Origin: Datura wrightii | Lineage: Eukaryota > Streptophyta > Magnoliopsida > Solanales > Solanaceae | Assembly (NCBI GenBank): GCA_035772735.1 | Contig: JASDFA010000002.1 | Location: forward strand, 7,130,001-7,194,000 | Direction: 5' to 3' | Length of the DNA: 64,000 nucleotides | Shown: in pieces, positions 46,319 to 59,000 of the stretch | How positions within the stretch are numbered: position 1 is the stretch's first letter | How the letters are laid out: each line of letters opens with the position of its first letter | The notes under the pieces: generated by a model | Told to the model about the DNA's origin: nothing | Databases searched by the model: none | Seen by the model: only the letters and a program-made list of their open reading frames with translations | Position numbers and translations under genes: made by a program

Positions 46319-46475
46319 AAATCGCATTCAGGGAATGCGACTTATAAGTCGCATTTCAGGAATGCGATTTATAGTCGCATTTCAGGAATGCGATTTATAG
46401 TCGCATTTCTTGAATTGCATTTTATAAGTCGCATTCCTGGACTGCGTTTTATAAGTCGCATTTTGCCTTGCGACG
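46319..46475. repeat. Palindromic tandem repeat (GCGAC..GTCGC) in block 1
   Basis: About five units of 26-30 bp, each built on the palindrome GCGACTTATAAGTCGC or a variant with TTTATA in the centre, separated by TTTCAGGAAT-like linkers. The first unit is a perfect 22-bp palindrome (46334-46355). It lies just after a TATA-like TTATATATAATAG. Confidence 0.85.
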
Positions 46476-46599
46476 CGCCGACTTGTCGCTTGTCCGATCT
46501 TTCCCCGTGCCTTTTTCTAGCATGTATGTATTTCAAATACTCTTAACCTACACGCGAATAGGCCATCTATATGCTAGAAATTTATGGGGTGTAACAGCG

Positions 46600-49086
46600 G
46601 ATCAAGCGAAATGATAGGGCGCCCGTCACCAAGCCCCGCAGGCTGCACAAAGCCAAACATTTGGGGAAAAACGGAGACGGTCGATCAAATCTCAGAAATC
46701 CGTGGGCTAACTTTCACCGAAAATCGAGAAAATCGTAAATTCTCATTTGTGCGAAAAATAGTTGTGCCGATCAAACGAAATGACAGGGCACCCGTCACCA
46801 GGCCCCGCAGGCTGTGCACAGCCACAATTTCGGGCCAAACGGAGGCGGTCGATCAAATCTCCAAAAATCTGTGGGCGTTAATACACCGAAAATCGAGAAA
46901 ATAGTAAATTCTCATTTATGCGAAAAATAGTGATGCCGATCAAACAAAATGATACGGCGCCCGTCACCAGGCCCCGCGGGCTGCGCACAGCCAAAATATG
47001 GGCCGAACGGAGGCGGTCGATCAAATCTCCAGAAATCCATGGGCTTACATTCACCGAATATCGAGAAAATCATAAATTGTCATTTATTCCAAAAATAGTG
47101 ATGCCGATCAAACAAAATGATAGGGCACCCATCACCAGGCCCCGCAGGCTGTGCACAGCCAAAATTTGGGGCCAAACGGAGACGGTCGATCAAATCTCTA
47201 GAAATTCTGTGGGCTAACATACACCGATAATCGCAAAAATCATAAACTGTCATTTATTCGAAAAATAGTAATGCCGATCAAACGAAATGATAACGCGCCC
47301 GTCACCAGGCCCCGCAGGCTGCGCACAGCCAAAATTTGGGGTCGAACAGAGGCGGTCGATTGAATCTCGAAAAATCCGTGGGCTAACATACACCGAAAAT
47401 CGAGAAAATCGTAAATTCTCATTTGTTCGAAAAATAGTGGTGCCGATCAACTGAAATGACAGGGCGCCCGTCACCAGGCCCCGCAGGCTACGCACAGCCA
47501 AAATTTGGGGCCAAACGGAGGCGGTCGATCAAATCTCCAAAAATCTGTGGGCTAACAAACACCGAAAATCGAGAAAATTGTAAATTCTCATTTATGCGAA
47601 AAATAGTGATGCCGATCAAACAAAATGATAGGGCGCCCGTCATCAGGCCCCTCGGGCTGCGCACAGCCAAAATTTGGGGCCGAACGGAGGCGGTCGATCA
47701 AATCTCCAGAAATCCGTGGGCTAACATTCACCGAAAATAGAGAAAATCATAAATTGTCATTTATTCCAAAAATAGTGATGCCGATCAAACGAAATGATAG
47801 GGCGCCCGTCACCAGGCCCCGCAGGCTGCGCATAGCCAAAATTTGGGGCCAAACGGAGACGGTCGATCAAATCTCTAGAAATCTGTGGGCTAACATACAC
47901 CGAAAATCCCGAAAATCATAAATTGTCATTTGTTCGAAAAATAGTGATGCCGATCAAACAAAATGATAGGGCGCCCGTCACCAAGCCCCGTAGGCTGCGC
48001 ACAGCCAAAATTTGGGGCCGAACAGAGGCAATCGATTGAATCTCGAAAAATCCGTGGGCAACATACACCGAAAATCGAGAAAATCGTAAATTCGCATTTT
48101 TTCGAAAAATAATGATGCCGATCAAACGAAATGACAGGGCGCCCGTCATCAGGCCCCGCAGGCTGCGCAGAGCCAAAATTTGGGGCCAAACGGAGGCGGT
48201 CGATCAAATCTCCAAAAATCCGTGGGCTAACATACACCGAAAATCGAGAAAATAGTAAATTCTCATTTATGCGAAAAATAGTGATGCCGATCAAACAAAA
48301 TGATAGGGCGCCCGTCACCAGTCCCCGCAGGCTGCGCACAGCCAAAATTTGGGGCCTAACGGAGGCGGTCGATCAAATCTCCAGAAATTCGTGGGCTAAC
48401 ATTCACCGAAAATAGAGAAAATCATAAATTGTCATTTATTCCAAAAATAGTGATGCCGATGAAACGAAATGATAGGGCGCCCATCACCAGGCCCCGCAGG
48501 CTGCGCACAGCCAAAATTTGGGGCCAAACGGAGACGGTCGATCAAATCTCTAGAAATCTGTGGGCTAACATACACCGAAAATCCCGAAAATCATAAATTG
48601 TCATTTGTTCGAAAAATAGTGATGCCTATCAAACAAAATGATAGGGCACCCGTCACCAAGCCCTGCAGGCTGCGCACAGCCAAAATTTGGGGCCGAACAG
48701 AGGCAGTCAATTGAATCTCGAAAAATGTGTGGGCTAACATACACCGAAAATCGAGAAAATCGTAAATTCTCATTTTTTTGAAAAATAGTGATGCCGATCA
48801 AACGAAATGATAGGGCGCCCGTCATCAGGCCCCGCAGGCTGCGCACAGCCAAAATTTGGGGCCAAACGGAGGCGGTCAATCAAATCTCCAAAAATCCGTG
48901 GGCTAACATACACCGAAAATCGAGAAAATCATAAATTCTCATTTATGCAAAAAATAGTGATGCCGATCAAACAAAATGATAGGGCGCCAGTCACCAGGCC
49001 CGCAGGCTGCGCACAGCCAAAATTTGGGGCCTAACAGAGGCGGTCGATCAAATATCCAGAAATCCCTGGGCTAACACGCACTGAAA
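46600..49086. repeat. 169-bp satellite array, segment 2
   Basis: About 15 monomers between the two non-satellite blocks. The first carries the variant AAGCCAAACATTTGGGGAAA, also found at about 44310 and 50140. Landmarks agree with segment 1 at about 3.52 kb offset (44947/48469, 43397/46918). Confidence 0.97.
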
Positions 49087-50089
49087 GTTTGAAAGTTAGC
49101 AACATAGGAGCACTATGCTAGTGTCGAAAGGCCGGCCGACATCGGATGTCACATGCTAACCTATGTCGAGACCCAACGCCTTTCGATTAATGCCCAGCGA
49201 TAGAAAATTTAAACTAAAACACCTATGCTTATCCTTATGATATAAAAAAATCCTAGAGATTAGTGGTGGTACTGCTGGCCTACCATGATCGCTTTCCATG
49301 GTGGTGTCGGTTGTGGTGGGTCGTTAGGACCAGTTTTTAAATTAAAATTGTCAACCATATTGGGAAATATGTTGAAATGAGTGTGATAGAGGCATATTTT
49401 AGAAAAATGGCTCGGCCAAACCGCCTTCCGGCAGTTTGTCCAGATAGATCTCGAAAAAATACACAAAATGAAAAAAAAATCGCGTAAAACGGATAATCCA
49501 GCCCAAAGTTATGATCATTTATATAATATGCCTCTAATAAACTATTTTTTCATCGATTATATTACAGTTTTAACAACATTATTAAGATCTCATCAAAAGA
49601 CTTGCATCTCGGCAATTCTTATTTTGTTAATAAAGAGCTAACACACACCAAAAATCGCGAAAATCGTAAATTCTCGTTTATGCAAAAAATAGTGATGCCG
49701 ATCAAACGAAATGATAGGACTATCTAAATTCTGATTTCTTATTCTGATCTCTTTCTGTACTATACTGATTCTTTACTGATTACCGTAATGAATTGATTTA
49801 AAACCGAAGTGGGGCTTATATATAATAGACACAATAAATCGCATTCAGGGAATGCGACCTATAAGTCGCATTTCTGGAATGCGTTTTATAAGTCGCATTT
49901 CTGGAATGCGTTTATAAGTCGTATTCCTGGAATGCATTTTATAAGTCGCATTTTGCCTTGCGACGCTCCGACTCGCCGCTTGTCCGATCTTTCCCCGTGC
50001 CTTTTTCTAGCATGTATGTATTTCAAATACTCTTAACGAACACGCGAATAGGCCATCTATATGCTAGAAATTTACGGGGTGTAACAGCG
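49087..50089. repeat. Non-satellite block 2, duplicate of block 1 (1.0 kb)
   Basis: This is colinear with 45567-46599 at 3517-3520 bp offset, with the same start and end, the 82-bp satellite piece (49637-49718) and a shorter palindromic repeat (about 49835-49965, four units). Differences are point changes plus loss of about one palindrome unit. No gene is present. Confidence 0.85.
49637..49718. repeat. 82-bp satellite fragment within block 2
   Basis: Counterpart of 46120-46201. It ends GAAATGATAGGA, closer to the satellite consensus than block 1 (GAAATTATAGGA). Confidence 0.9.
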
Positions 50090-53000
50090 GATCAAAAGAA
50101 ATGATAGGGCGCCCGTCACCAGGCCCCTCAGGTTGCGCACAGCCAAACATTTGGAGAAAAACGGAGACGGTCGATCAAATCTCTAGAAATCCGTGGGCTA
50201 ACTTTCACCGAAAACCGAGAAAATGGTAAATTGTCATTTATTCAAAAAATAGTGATGTCGATCAAAAGAAATGATAGGGAGTCCATCACCAGGCCCCGCA
50301 GGCTGCGCACAGCCAAAATTTGGGGCCGAACGGAGACGGTCGATCAAATCTCCAGAAATCCGTGGGCTAAAATACACCGAAAATTGAGAAAATCGTAAAT
50401 TCTCATTTATGTGAAAAATAGTGATGCCGATCAAACGAAATGATAGGGCGCCCGTCACCAGGCCCCGCAGGCTGCGCACAGCCAAAATTTGGGGCCGAAT
50501 AGAGGCGGTCGATTGAATCTCGAAAAACCCGTGGGCTAACATACACCGAAAATCGAGAAAATCGTAAATTCTCATTTGTGCGAAAAATAGTGGTGCCGAT
50601 CAAACGAAATGACAGGGCGCCCGTCACCAGGCCCCGCAGGCTGCACACAGCGAAAATTTCGGGCCAAAAGGAGGCGGTCGATCAAATCTCCAAAAATCCG
50701 TGGGCGTTAATACACCGAAAATCGAGAAAATAGTAAATTCTCATTTATGCGAAAAATAGTGATGCCGATCAAACAAAATGATAGGGCGCCCGTCACCATG
50801 CCCCGCGGGCTGCGCACAGCCAAAATTTTGTGCCGAACGGAGGCGGTCGATCAAATCTCCAGAAATCCGTGGGCTTACATTCACCGAAAATCGAGAAAAT
50901 CATAAATTGTCATTTATTCCAAAAATAGTGATGCCGATCAAACGAAATGATAACGCGCCCGTCACCAGGCCCTGCAGCCTGCGCACAGCCAAAATTTGGG
51001 GCCGAACGGAGACGGTCGATCAAATCTCTTGAAATCTATGGGCTAACATACACCGAAAATCCCGAAAATCATAAATTGTCATTTGTTCGAAAAAGAGAGA
51101 TGCCGATCAAACGAAATGATAGGGCGCCCGTCACCAAGCCCCGCGGGCTACGCACAGCCAAAATTTGGGGCCGAACGGAGGCGGTCGATCAAATCTCCAG
51201 AAATCCGTGGGCTAACATTCACCGAAAATCGAGAAAATCATAAATTGTCATTTATTCCAAAAATAGTGATGCCGATCAAAGGAAATGATAGGGAGCCCAT
51301 CACCAGGCCCCGCAGGCTGCGCACAGCCAAAATTTGGGGCCAAACGGAGACGGTCGATCAAATCTCTAGAAATCTGTGGGCTAACATACACCGAAATTCC
51401 CAAAAATTTGAAATTGTCATTTGTTCGAAAAATAGTAATGCCGATCAAACGAAATGATAACGCGCCCGTCACCAGGCCCCGCAGGCTGCGCACAGCCAAA
51501 ATTTGGGGCTGAACGGAGGCGGTCGATTGAATCTCAAAAAATCTGTGGGCTAACATACACCAAAAATCGAGAAAATCGTAAATTCTCATTTGTTCGAAAA
51601 ATAGTGATGCTGATCAAACGAAATGACAGGGCGCCCGTCACCAGGCCCCGCAGGCTGTGCACAGCCAAAATTTGGGGCCAAACGGAGACGGTCGATCACA
51701 TATACAAAAATCCGTGGGCTAACATACACCGAAAATGGAGAAAATCGTAAATTGTCATTTGTTCGAAAAATAGTAATGCCGATAAAACGGAATGACAGGG
51801 CACCTGTCACCAGGCCCCGCAGGCTGCGCACAGCCAAAATTTGGGGCCGAACGGAGGCGGTCGATTGAATCTCAAAAAATCCGTGGGCTAACATACACCG
51901 AAAATCGAGAAAATCGTAAATTTTCATTTGTTTGAAAAATAGTGGTGCCGATCAAATGAAATGATAGGGCACCTGTCACCAGGCCCCGCAGGCTGCGCAC
52001 AGTTAAAATTTGGGGCCAAACGGAGGCGGTCGATCAAATCTCCAGAAATCTGTGGGCTAACATACATCGAAAATTGAGAAAATCGAAAATTCTCATTTAT
52101 GCGAAAAATAGTGATGCCGATCAAAGAAAATGATAGGGCGCCCGTCACAAGGCCTCGAAGGCTGCGCACAGCCAAAAGTTGAGGCCGAACGGAGGCGGTC
52201 GATTGAATCTCGAAAAATCCGTGGGCTAACATACACCGAAAATTGAGAAAATCGTAAATTCTCATTTATGCAAAAAAATAGTGATGCCGATCAAACGAAA
52301 TGATAGGGCGCCCGTCACCAGGCCCCGCAGGCTACGCACAGCCAAAATTTGGGGCCAAACGGAGACGGTCGACCACATCTCCAAAAATCCGTGGGCTAAC
52401 ATACACCGAAAATCGAGAAAATCGTAAATTGTCATTTGTTCAAAAAATAGTAATGCCGATCAAACGAAATGAAAGGGCGCCCGTCACCAGGCCCCGCAGG
52501 CAGCGCACAGCCAAAATTTAGGGCCAAACGGAGATGGTAGATCAAATCTCCAGAAATCCGTGGGCTAACATTCACCGAATATCGAGAAAATCGTTAATTG
52601 TCATTTATTCCAAAAATAGTGATGCCGATCAAACGAAATGATAGGGCGCCCGTCACCAGGCCCCGCAGGCTACCCACAGCCAAAATTTGGGGCCAAACGG
52701 AGACGATCGATCAAATCTCTAGAAATCTGTGGGCTAACATACACCGAAAATCCTGAACATCATAAATTGTCATTTGTTCGAAAAATAGTAATGCCGATCA
52801 AACGAAATGATAACGCGCCCGTCACAAGGCCCTGCAGGCTACGCACAGCCAAAATTTGGGGCCGAACGGAGGCGGTCGATTGAATCTCGAAAAATCCGTG
52901 GGCTAACATATACCAAAAATCGAGAAAATCGTAAATTCTCATTTGTTCGAAAAATAGTGATGCCGATCAAACAAAATGATAGGGCGCCCGTCACCAGGCC

Positions 53001-56000
53001 CCGCGGGCTGCGCACAGCCAAAATTTGGGGCCGAACGGAGGCGGTCGATCAAATCTCCAGAAATCCGTGGGCTAACATTCACCGAATATCGAGAAAATCG
53101 TTAATTGTCATTTATTCCAAAAATAGTGATGCCGATCAAATGAAATGATAGGGCGCCCGTCACCAGGCCCCGCAAGCTACGCACAGCCAAAATTTGGGGC
53201 CAAACGGAGATGGTCGATCAAATCTCTAGAAATCTGTGGGCTAACATACACCGAAAATCCCGAACATCATAAATTGTCATTTGTTCGAAAAATAGTAATG
53301 CCGATCAAACGAAATGATAACGCGCCCGTCACAAGGCCCCGCAGGCTGCGCACAGCCAAAATTTGGGGTCGAACGAAGGCGGTCGATTGAATTTCGAAAA
53401 ATCCGTCGGCTAACATACACCGAAAATCGAGAAAATTGTAAATTCTCATTTGTTCAAAAAATAGTGATGCCGATCAAACGAAATGATAGGGCGCCCGTCA
53501 CCAGGCCCCGCAGGCTGTATACAACCAAAATTTGGGGCCAAACGGAGACGGTCGATCACATCTCCAAAAAGCCGTGGTTTAACATACACCGAAAATCGAA
53601 AAATCGTAAATTGTCATTTGTTCGAAAAATAATAATGCCGATCAAACGAAATGATAGGGCGCCCGTCACCAGGCCCCGCAGGCTGCGCACAGCCAAAATT
53701 TGGAGCCAAACGGAGACGATCGATCAAATCTCCAGAAATCCGTGTGCTAACATTCACCGAAAACCGAGAAAATCGTAAATTCTCATTTATGCAAAAAATA
53801 GTGATGCCAATCAAACGAAATGATAGGGCGCCCATCACCAGGCCCCGCAGGCTGCGCACAACCAAAATTTGGGGCCAAACGGAGACGGTCGATCAAATCT
53901 CCAAAAATCCGTGTGCTAACATTCACCGAAAACCGAGAAAATCGTAAATTCTCATTTATGCAAAAAATAGTGATGCCGATCAAACGAAATGATAGGGCGC
54001 CCGTCATCAGGCCCCGCGGGCTGCGCACAGCCAAAATTTGGGGCTTAACGGAGGCGACCGATCAAATCTCCAGAAATCCGTGGGCTAACATTCACCGAAA
54101 ATCGAGAAAATCGTATATTTTCATTTGTTTGAAAAATAGTGGTGCTGATCAAACGAAATGACAGGGCGAACGTCATCAGGCCCCGCAGGCTGCGCACAAC
54201 CCAAATTTGGGGCCAAACGGAGGCGGTCGATCAAATCTCCAAAAATCCGTGGGCTAACATACACCGAAAATCGAGAAAATAGTAAATTCTCATTTATGCG
54301 AAAAATAGTGATGCCGATCAACCAAAATGATAGGGCGCCCGTCATCAGGCCCCGCGGGCTGCGCACAACCAAAATTTGGGGCTTAACGGAGGCGGCCGAT
54401 CAAATCTCCAGAAATCTGTGGGCTAACATTCACCGTAAATCGAGAAAATCGTAAATTCTCATTTTTTTGAAAAATAGTGATGCCGATCAAACGAAATGAC
54501 AGGGCGCCCGTCACCAGGCCCCGCAGGCTGCGCACAGCCAAAATTTGGGGCCAAACGGAGACGGTCGATCAAATCTCCAGAAATCCTTGTGCTAACATTC
54601 ACCGAAAACCGAGAAAATCGTAAATTCTCATTTATGCAAAAAATAGTGATGCCGATCAAACGAAATGATAGGGCGCCCGTCACCAGGCCCCGCAGGCCAT
54701 GCACAGCCAAAATTTGGGGCCGAACGGAGGCGGTCGATTGAATCTCGAAAAATCCGTGGGCTAACATACACCGAAAATCGAGAAAATCGTAAATTTTCAT
54801 TTGTTTGAAAAATAGTGTTGCTGATCAAACAAAATGACAGGGCGCCCGTCATCAGGCCCCGCAGGCTGCGCACAGCTAAAATTTGGGGCCAAACGGAGGT
54901 GGTCGATCAAATCTCCAAATATCCGTGGGCTAACATACACCGAAAATCGAGAAAATAGTAAATTCTCATTTATGCGAAAAATAGTGATGCCGATCAACCA
55001 AAATGATAGGGCGCCCGTCATCAGGCCCCACGGGCTGCGCACAGCCAAAATTTGGGGCTTAACGGAGGCGGCCGATCAAATCTCCAGAAATACGTGGGCT
55101 AACATTCACCGAAAATCAAGAAAATCGTAAATTCTCATTTATGCAAAAAATAGTGATGCCGATCAAATGAAACGATAGGGCGCCCGTCACCAGGCCCCGC
55201 AGGCTGCGCACAGCCAAAATTTGGGGCCAAACGGCGACGGTCGATCAAATCTCGAAAAATCCGTGGGCTAACATACACCGAAAATCGAGAAAATCGTAAA
55301 TTTTCATTTGTTCGAAAAATAGTGGTGCCGATAAAACGAAATGACAGGGCGCCCGTCACCAGGCCGCGCAGGCTGTGCGCAGCCAAAATTTGGGGCCAAA
55401 CGGAGACGGTCGATCACATATACAAAAATCCGTGGGCTAACATATACCGAAAATGGAGAAAATCGTAAATTGTCATTTGTTCGAAAAATAGTAATGCCGA
55501 TCAAACGGAATGACAGGGCGCCCGTCACCAAGCCCCACAGGCTGCGCACAGCCAAAATTTGGGGCCAAACGGAGACGGTCGATCAAATCTCCAGAAATCC
55601 GTGTGCTAACATTCACCGACAACCGAGAAAATCGTAAATTCTCATTTATGCAAAAAATAGTGATGCCGATCAAACGAAATAATAGGGCGCCCGTCACCAA
55701 GCCCCGCAGGCTGCGCACAGCCAAAATTTGGGGCCGAACGGAGGCGGTCGAATGAATCTCAAAAAATCCGTGGGCTAACATACACCGAAAATCGAGAAAA
55801 TCGTAAATTCTCATTTGTTCGAAAAATGGTGATGCCGATCAAACGAAATGACAGGGTGCCCGTCACCAGGCCCCGCAGGCTGCGCACAGCCAAAATTTGG
55901 GGCCAAACGGAGGCGGTCGATCAAATCTCCAAAAATCCGTGGGCTAACATACACTGAAAATCGAGAAAATCGTAAATTCTCATTTATGCAAAAAATAGTG

Positions 56001-59000
56001 ATGCCGATCAAACGAAATGATAGGGCGTCCGTCATCAGGCCCCGCGGGCTGCACACAGCCAAAATTTGGGGCTTAACGGAGGCGGCCGATCAAATCTCCA
56101 GAAATCCGTGGGCTAACATTCACCGAAAATCGACAAAAACGTAAATTTTCATTTGTTTGAAAAATAGTGGTGCTGATCAAACGAAATGACAGGGCGCCCG
56201 TCATCAGGCCCCGCAGGCTGCGCACAGCCAAAATTTGGGGCCAAACGGAGGCGGTCGATCAAATCTCCAAAAATCCGTGGGCTAACATACACCGAAAATC
56301 GAGAAAATAGTAAATTCTCATTTATGCGAAAAATAGTGATGCCGATCAACCAAAATGATAGGGCGCCCGTCATCAGGCCCCGCGGGCTGCGCACAGCCAA
56401 AATTTGGGGCTTAACGAAGGCGGCCGATCAAATCTCCAGAAATCTGTGGGCTAACATTCACCGTAAATCGAGAAAATCGTAAATTCTCATTTTTTCGAAA
56501 AATAGTGATGCCGATCAAATGAAATGACAGGGCGCCCGGCACCAGGCTGCGCACAGCCAAAATTTGGGGCCAAACGGAGACGGTCGATCAAATCTCCAGA
56601 GATCCTTGTGCTAACATTCACCGAAAACCGAGAAAATCGTAAATTCTCATTTATGCAAAAAGTAGTGATGCCGATCAAACGAAATGATAGGGCGCCCGTC
56701 ACCAGGCCCCGCAGGCCGTGCACAGCCAAAATTTGGGGCCGAATGGAGGCGGTCGATTGAATCTCGAAAAATCCGTGGGCTAACATACACCGAAAATCGA
56801 GAAAATCGTAAATTTTCATTTGTTTGAAAAATAGTGGTGCAGATCAAACGAAATGACAGGGCGCCCATCATCAGGCCCCGCAGGCTGCGCACAGCCAAAA
56901 TTTGGGGCCAAACGGAGGCGGTTGATCAAATCTCCAAAAATCCGTGGGCTAACATACACCGAAAATCGAGAAAATAGTAAATTCTCATTTATGCGAAAAA
57001 TAGTGATGTCGATCAACCAAAATGATAGGGCGCCCGTCATCAGGCCCCGCGGGCTGCGCACAGCCAAAATTTGGGGCTTAACGGAGGCGGCCGATCAAAT
57101 CTCCAGAAATCCGTGGGCTAACATTCACCGAAAATCGAGAAAATCGTAAATTCTCATTTATGCAAAAAATAGTGATGCCGATCAAACAAAACGATAGGGC
57201 GCCCGTCACCAGGCCCCGCAGGCTGCGCACAGCCAAAATTTGGGGCCAAACGGAGACGGTCGATCAAATCTCGAAAAATCCGTGGGCTAACATACACCGA
57301 AAATCGAGAAAATCGTAAATTTTCATTTGTTCGAAAAATAGTGGTGCCGATCAAACGAAATGACAGGGCGCCCGTCACCAGGACCCTCAGGCTGTGCACA
57401 GCCAAAATTTGGGGCCAAACGGAGACGGTCGATCACATATACAAAAATCCGTGGGCTAACATACACCGAAAATGTAGAAAATCGTAAATTGTCATTTGTT
57501 CGAAAAATAGTAATGCCGATCAAACGGAATGACAGGGCGCCCGTCACCAAGCCCCGCAGGCTGCGCACAGCCAAAATTTGGGGCCAAACGGAGACGGTCG
57601 ATCAAATCTCCAGAAATCCGTGTGCTAACATTCACCGACAACCGAGAAAATCGTAAATTCTCATTTATGCAAAAAATAGTGATGCCGAACAAACGAAATG
57701 ATAGGGCGCCCGTCACCAGGCCCCACAGGCTGCGCACAGCCAAAATTTGGAACCGAACGGAGGCGGTCGATTGAATCTCAAAAAATTCGTGGGCTAACAT
57801 ACACCGAAAATCGAGAAAATCGTAAATTCTCATTTGTTCGAAAAATAGTGATGCCGATCAAACGAAATGACAGGGTGCCCGTCACCAGGCCCCGCAGGCT
57901 GCGCACAACCAAAATTTGGGCCCAAACGGAGGCGGTCGATCAAATCTCCAAAAATCCGTGGGCTAACATACACCGAAAATCGAGAAAATCGTAAATTCTC
58001 ATTTATGCAAAAAATAGTGATGCCGATCAAACGAAATGATAGGGCGCCCGTCACCAGCACCCCGCGGGCTGCGCACAGCAAAAATTTGGGCCGAACGGAG
58101 GCGGTCTATTGAATCTCAAAAAATCCGTGGGCTAACATACACCGAAAATCGAAAAAAATCGTAAATTCTCATTTGTTCGAAAAATAGTGATGCCGATCAA
58201 ACGAAATGACAGGGCGCCCGTCACCTGGCCCTGCAGGCTGCGCACAACAAAAATTTGGGGCAAAACGGAGACGGTCGATCACATCTCCAAAAATCCGTGG
58301 GCTAACATACATCGAAAATCGAGAAAATCGTAAATTGTCATTTATTCATAAAATAGTAATGCCGATCAAATGAAATGATAGGGCTACCGTCACCAGGCCC
58401 CGCAGGCTGCGCACTGCCAAAATTTGGGGCCAAACGGAGACGGTCGATCAAATCTCCAGAAATCCGTGGGCTAAGATACACCGAAAATTGAGAAAATCGT
58501 AAATTCTCATTTATACAAAAAATAGTGATTCTGATCAAACGAAATGATAGGGCGCCCGTCACCAGGCCCCGCAGGCTGCGCACAGCCAAAATTTGGGGCC
58601 AAACGGAGGCGGTCGATCAAATCACCAAAAATCTGTGGGCTAACATACACCGAAAATCGAGAAAATGGTAAATTCTCATTTATGCAAAAAATGGTGATGC
58701 CGATCAAACGAAATGATAGGGCTCCCGCCACCAGGCCCCGTAGGCTGCGCACAGCCAAAATTTGGGGCCAAACGGAGGCGGTCGATCACATCTCCAAAAA
58801 TCCGTGGGCTAACATACACCGAAAATTGAGAAAATCGTAAATTGTCATTTGTTCGAAAAATAGTAATGCCGATCAAATGAAATGACACGGCGCCTGTCAC
58901 CAGGCCCCGCAGGCTGCGCACAGCCAAAATTTGGGGCCAAACGGAGACGCTCGATCAAATCTCCAGAAATCCGTGTGCTAACATTCACCGAAAACCGAGA

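Larger units (their letters stand above)
45567..46599. repeat. Non-satellite block 1 inside the satellite (1.03 kb)
   Basis: The satellite breaks off after CTAACACGCACTGAAAA and resumes at GATCAAGCGAAATGATAGGG. The block starts GTTTGAAAGTTAGCAACATA and ends GGGGTGTAACAGCG. It holds an 82-bp satellite piece (46120-46201) and a palindromic tandem repeat (46319-46475). The second copy is at 49087-50089. An internal span from TGTCACATGC (about 45630) to GGGGTGTAACA (46595) looks like LTR termini, so part could be a solo LTR. I recognise no family and no gene. Confidence 0.8.

Noticed and set aside
45567..46599. rDNA intergenic spacer origin for the non-satellite block
   Set aside because: No rRNA gene flank and no recognisable Pol I start motif. 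The TATA-like TTATATATAATAG alone is not enough.
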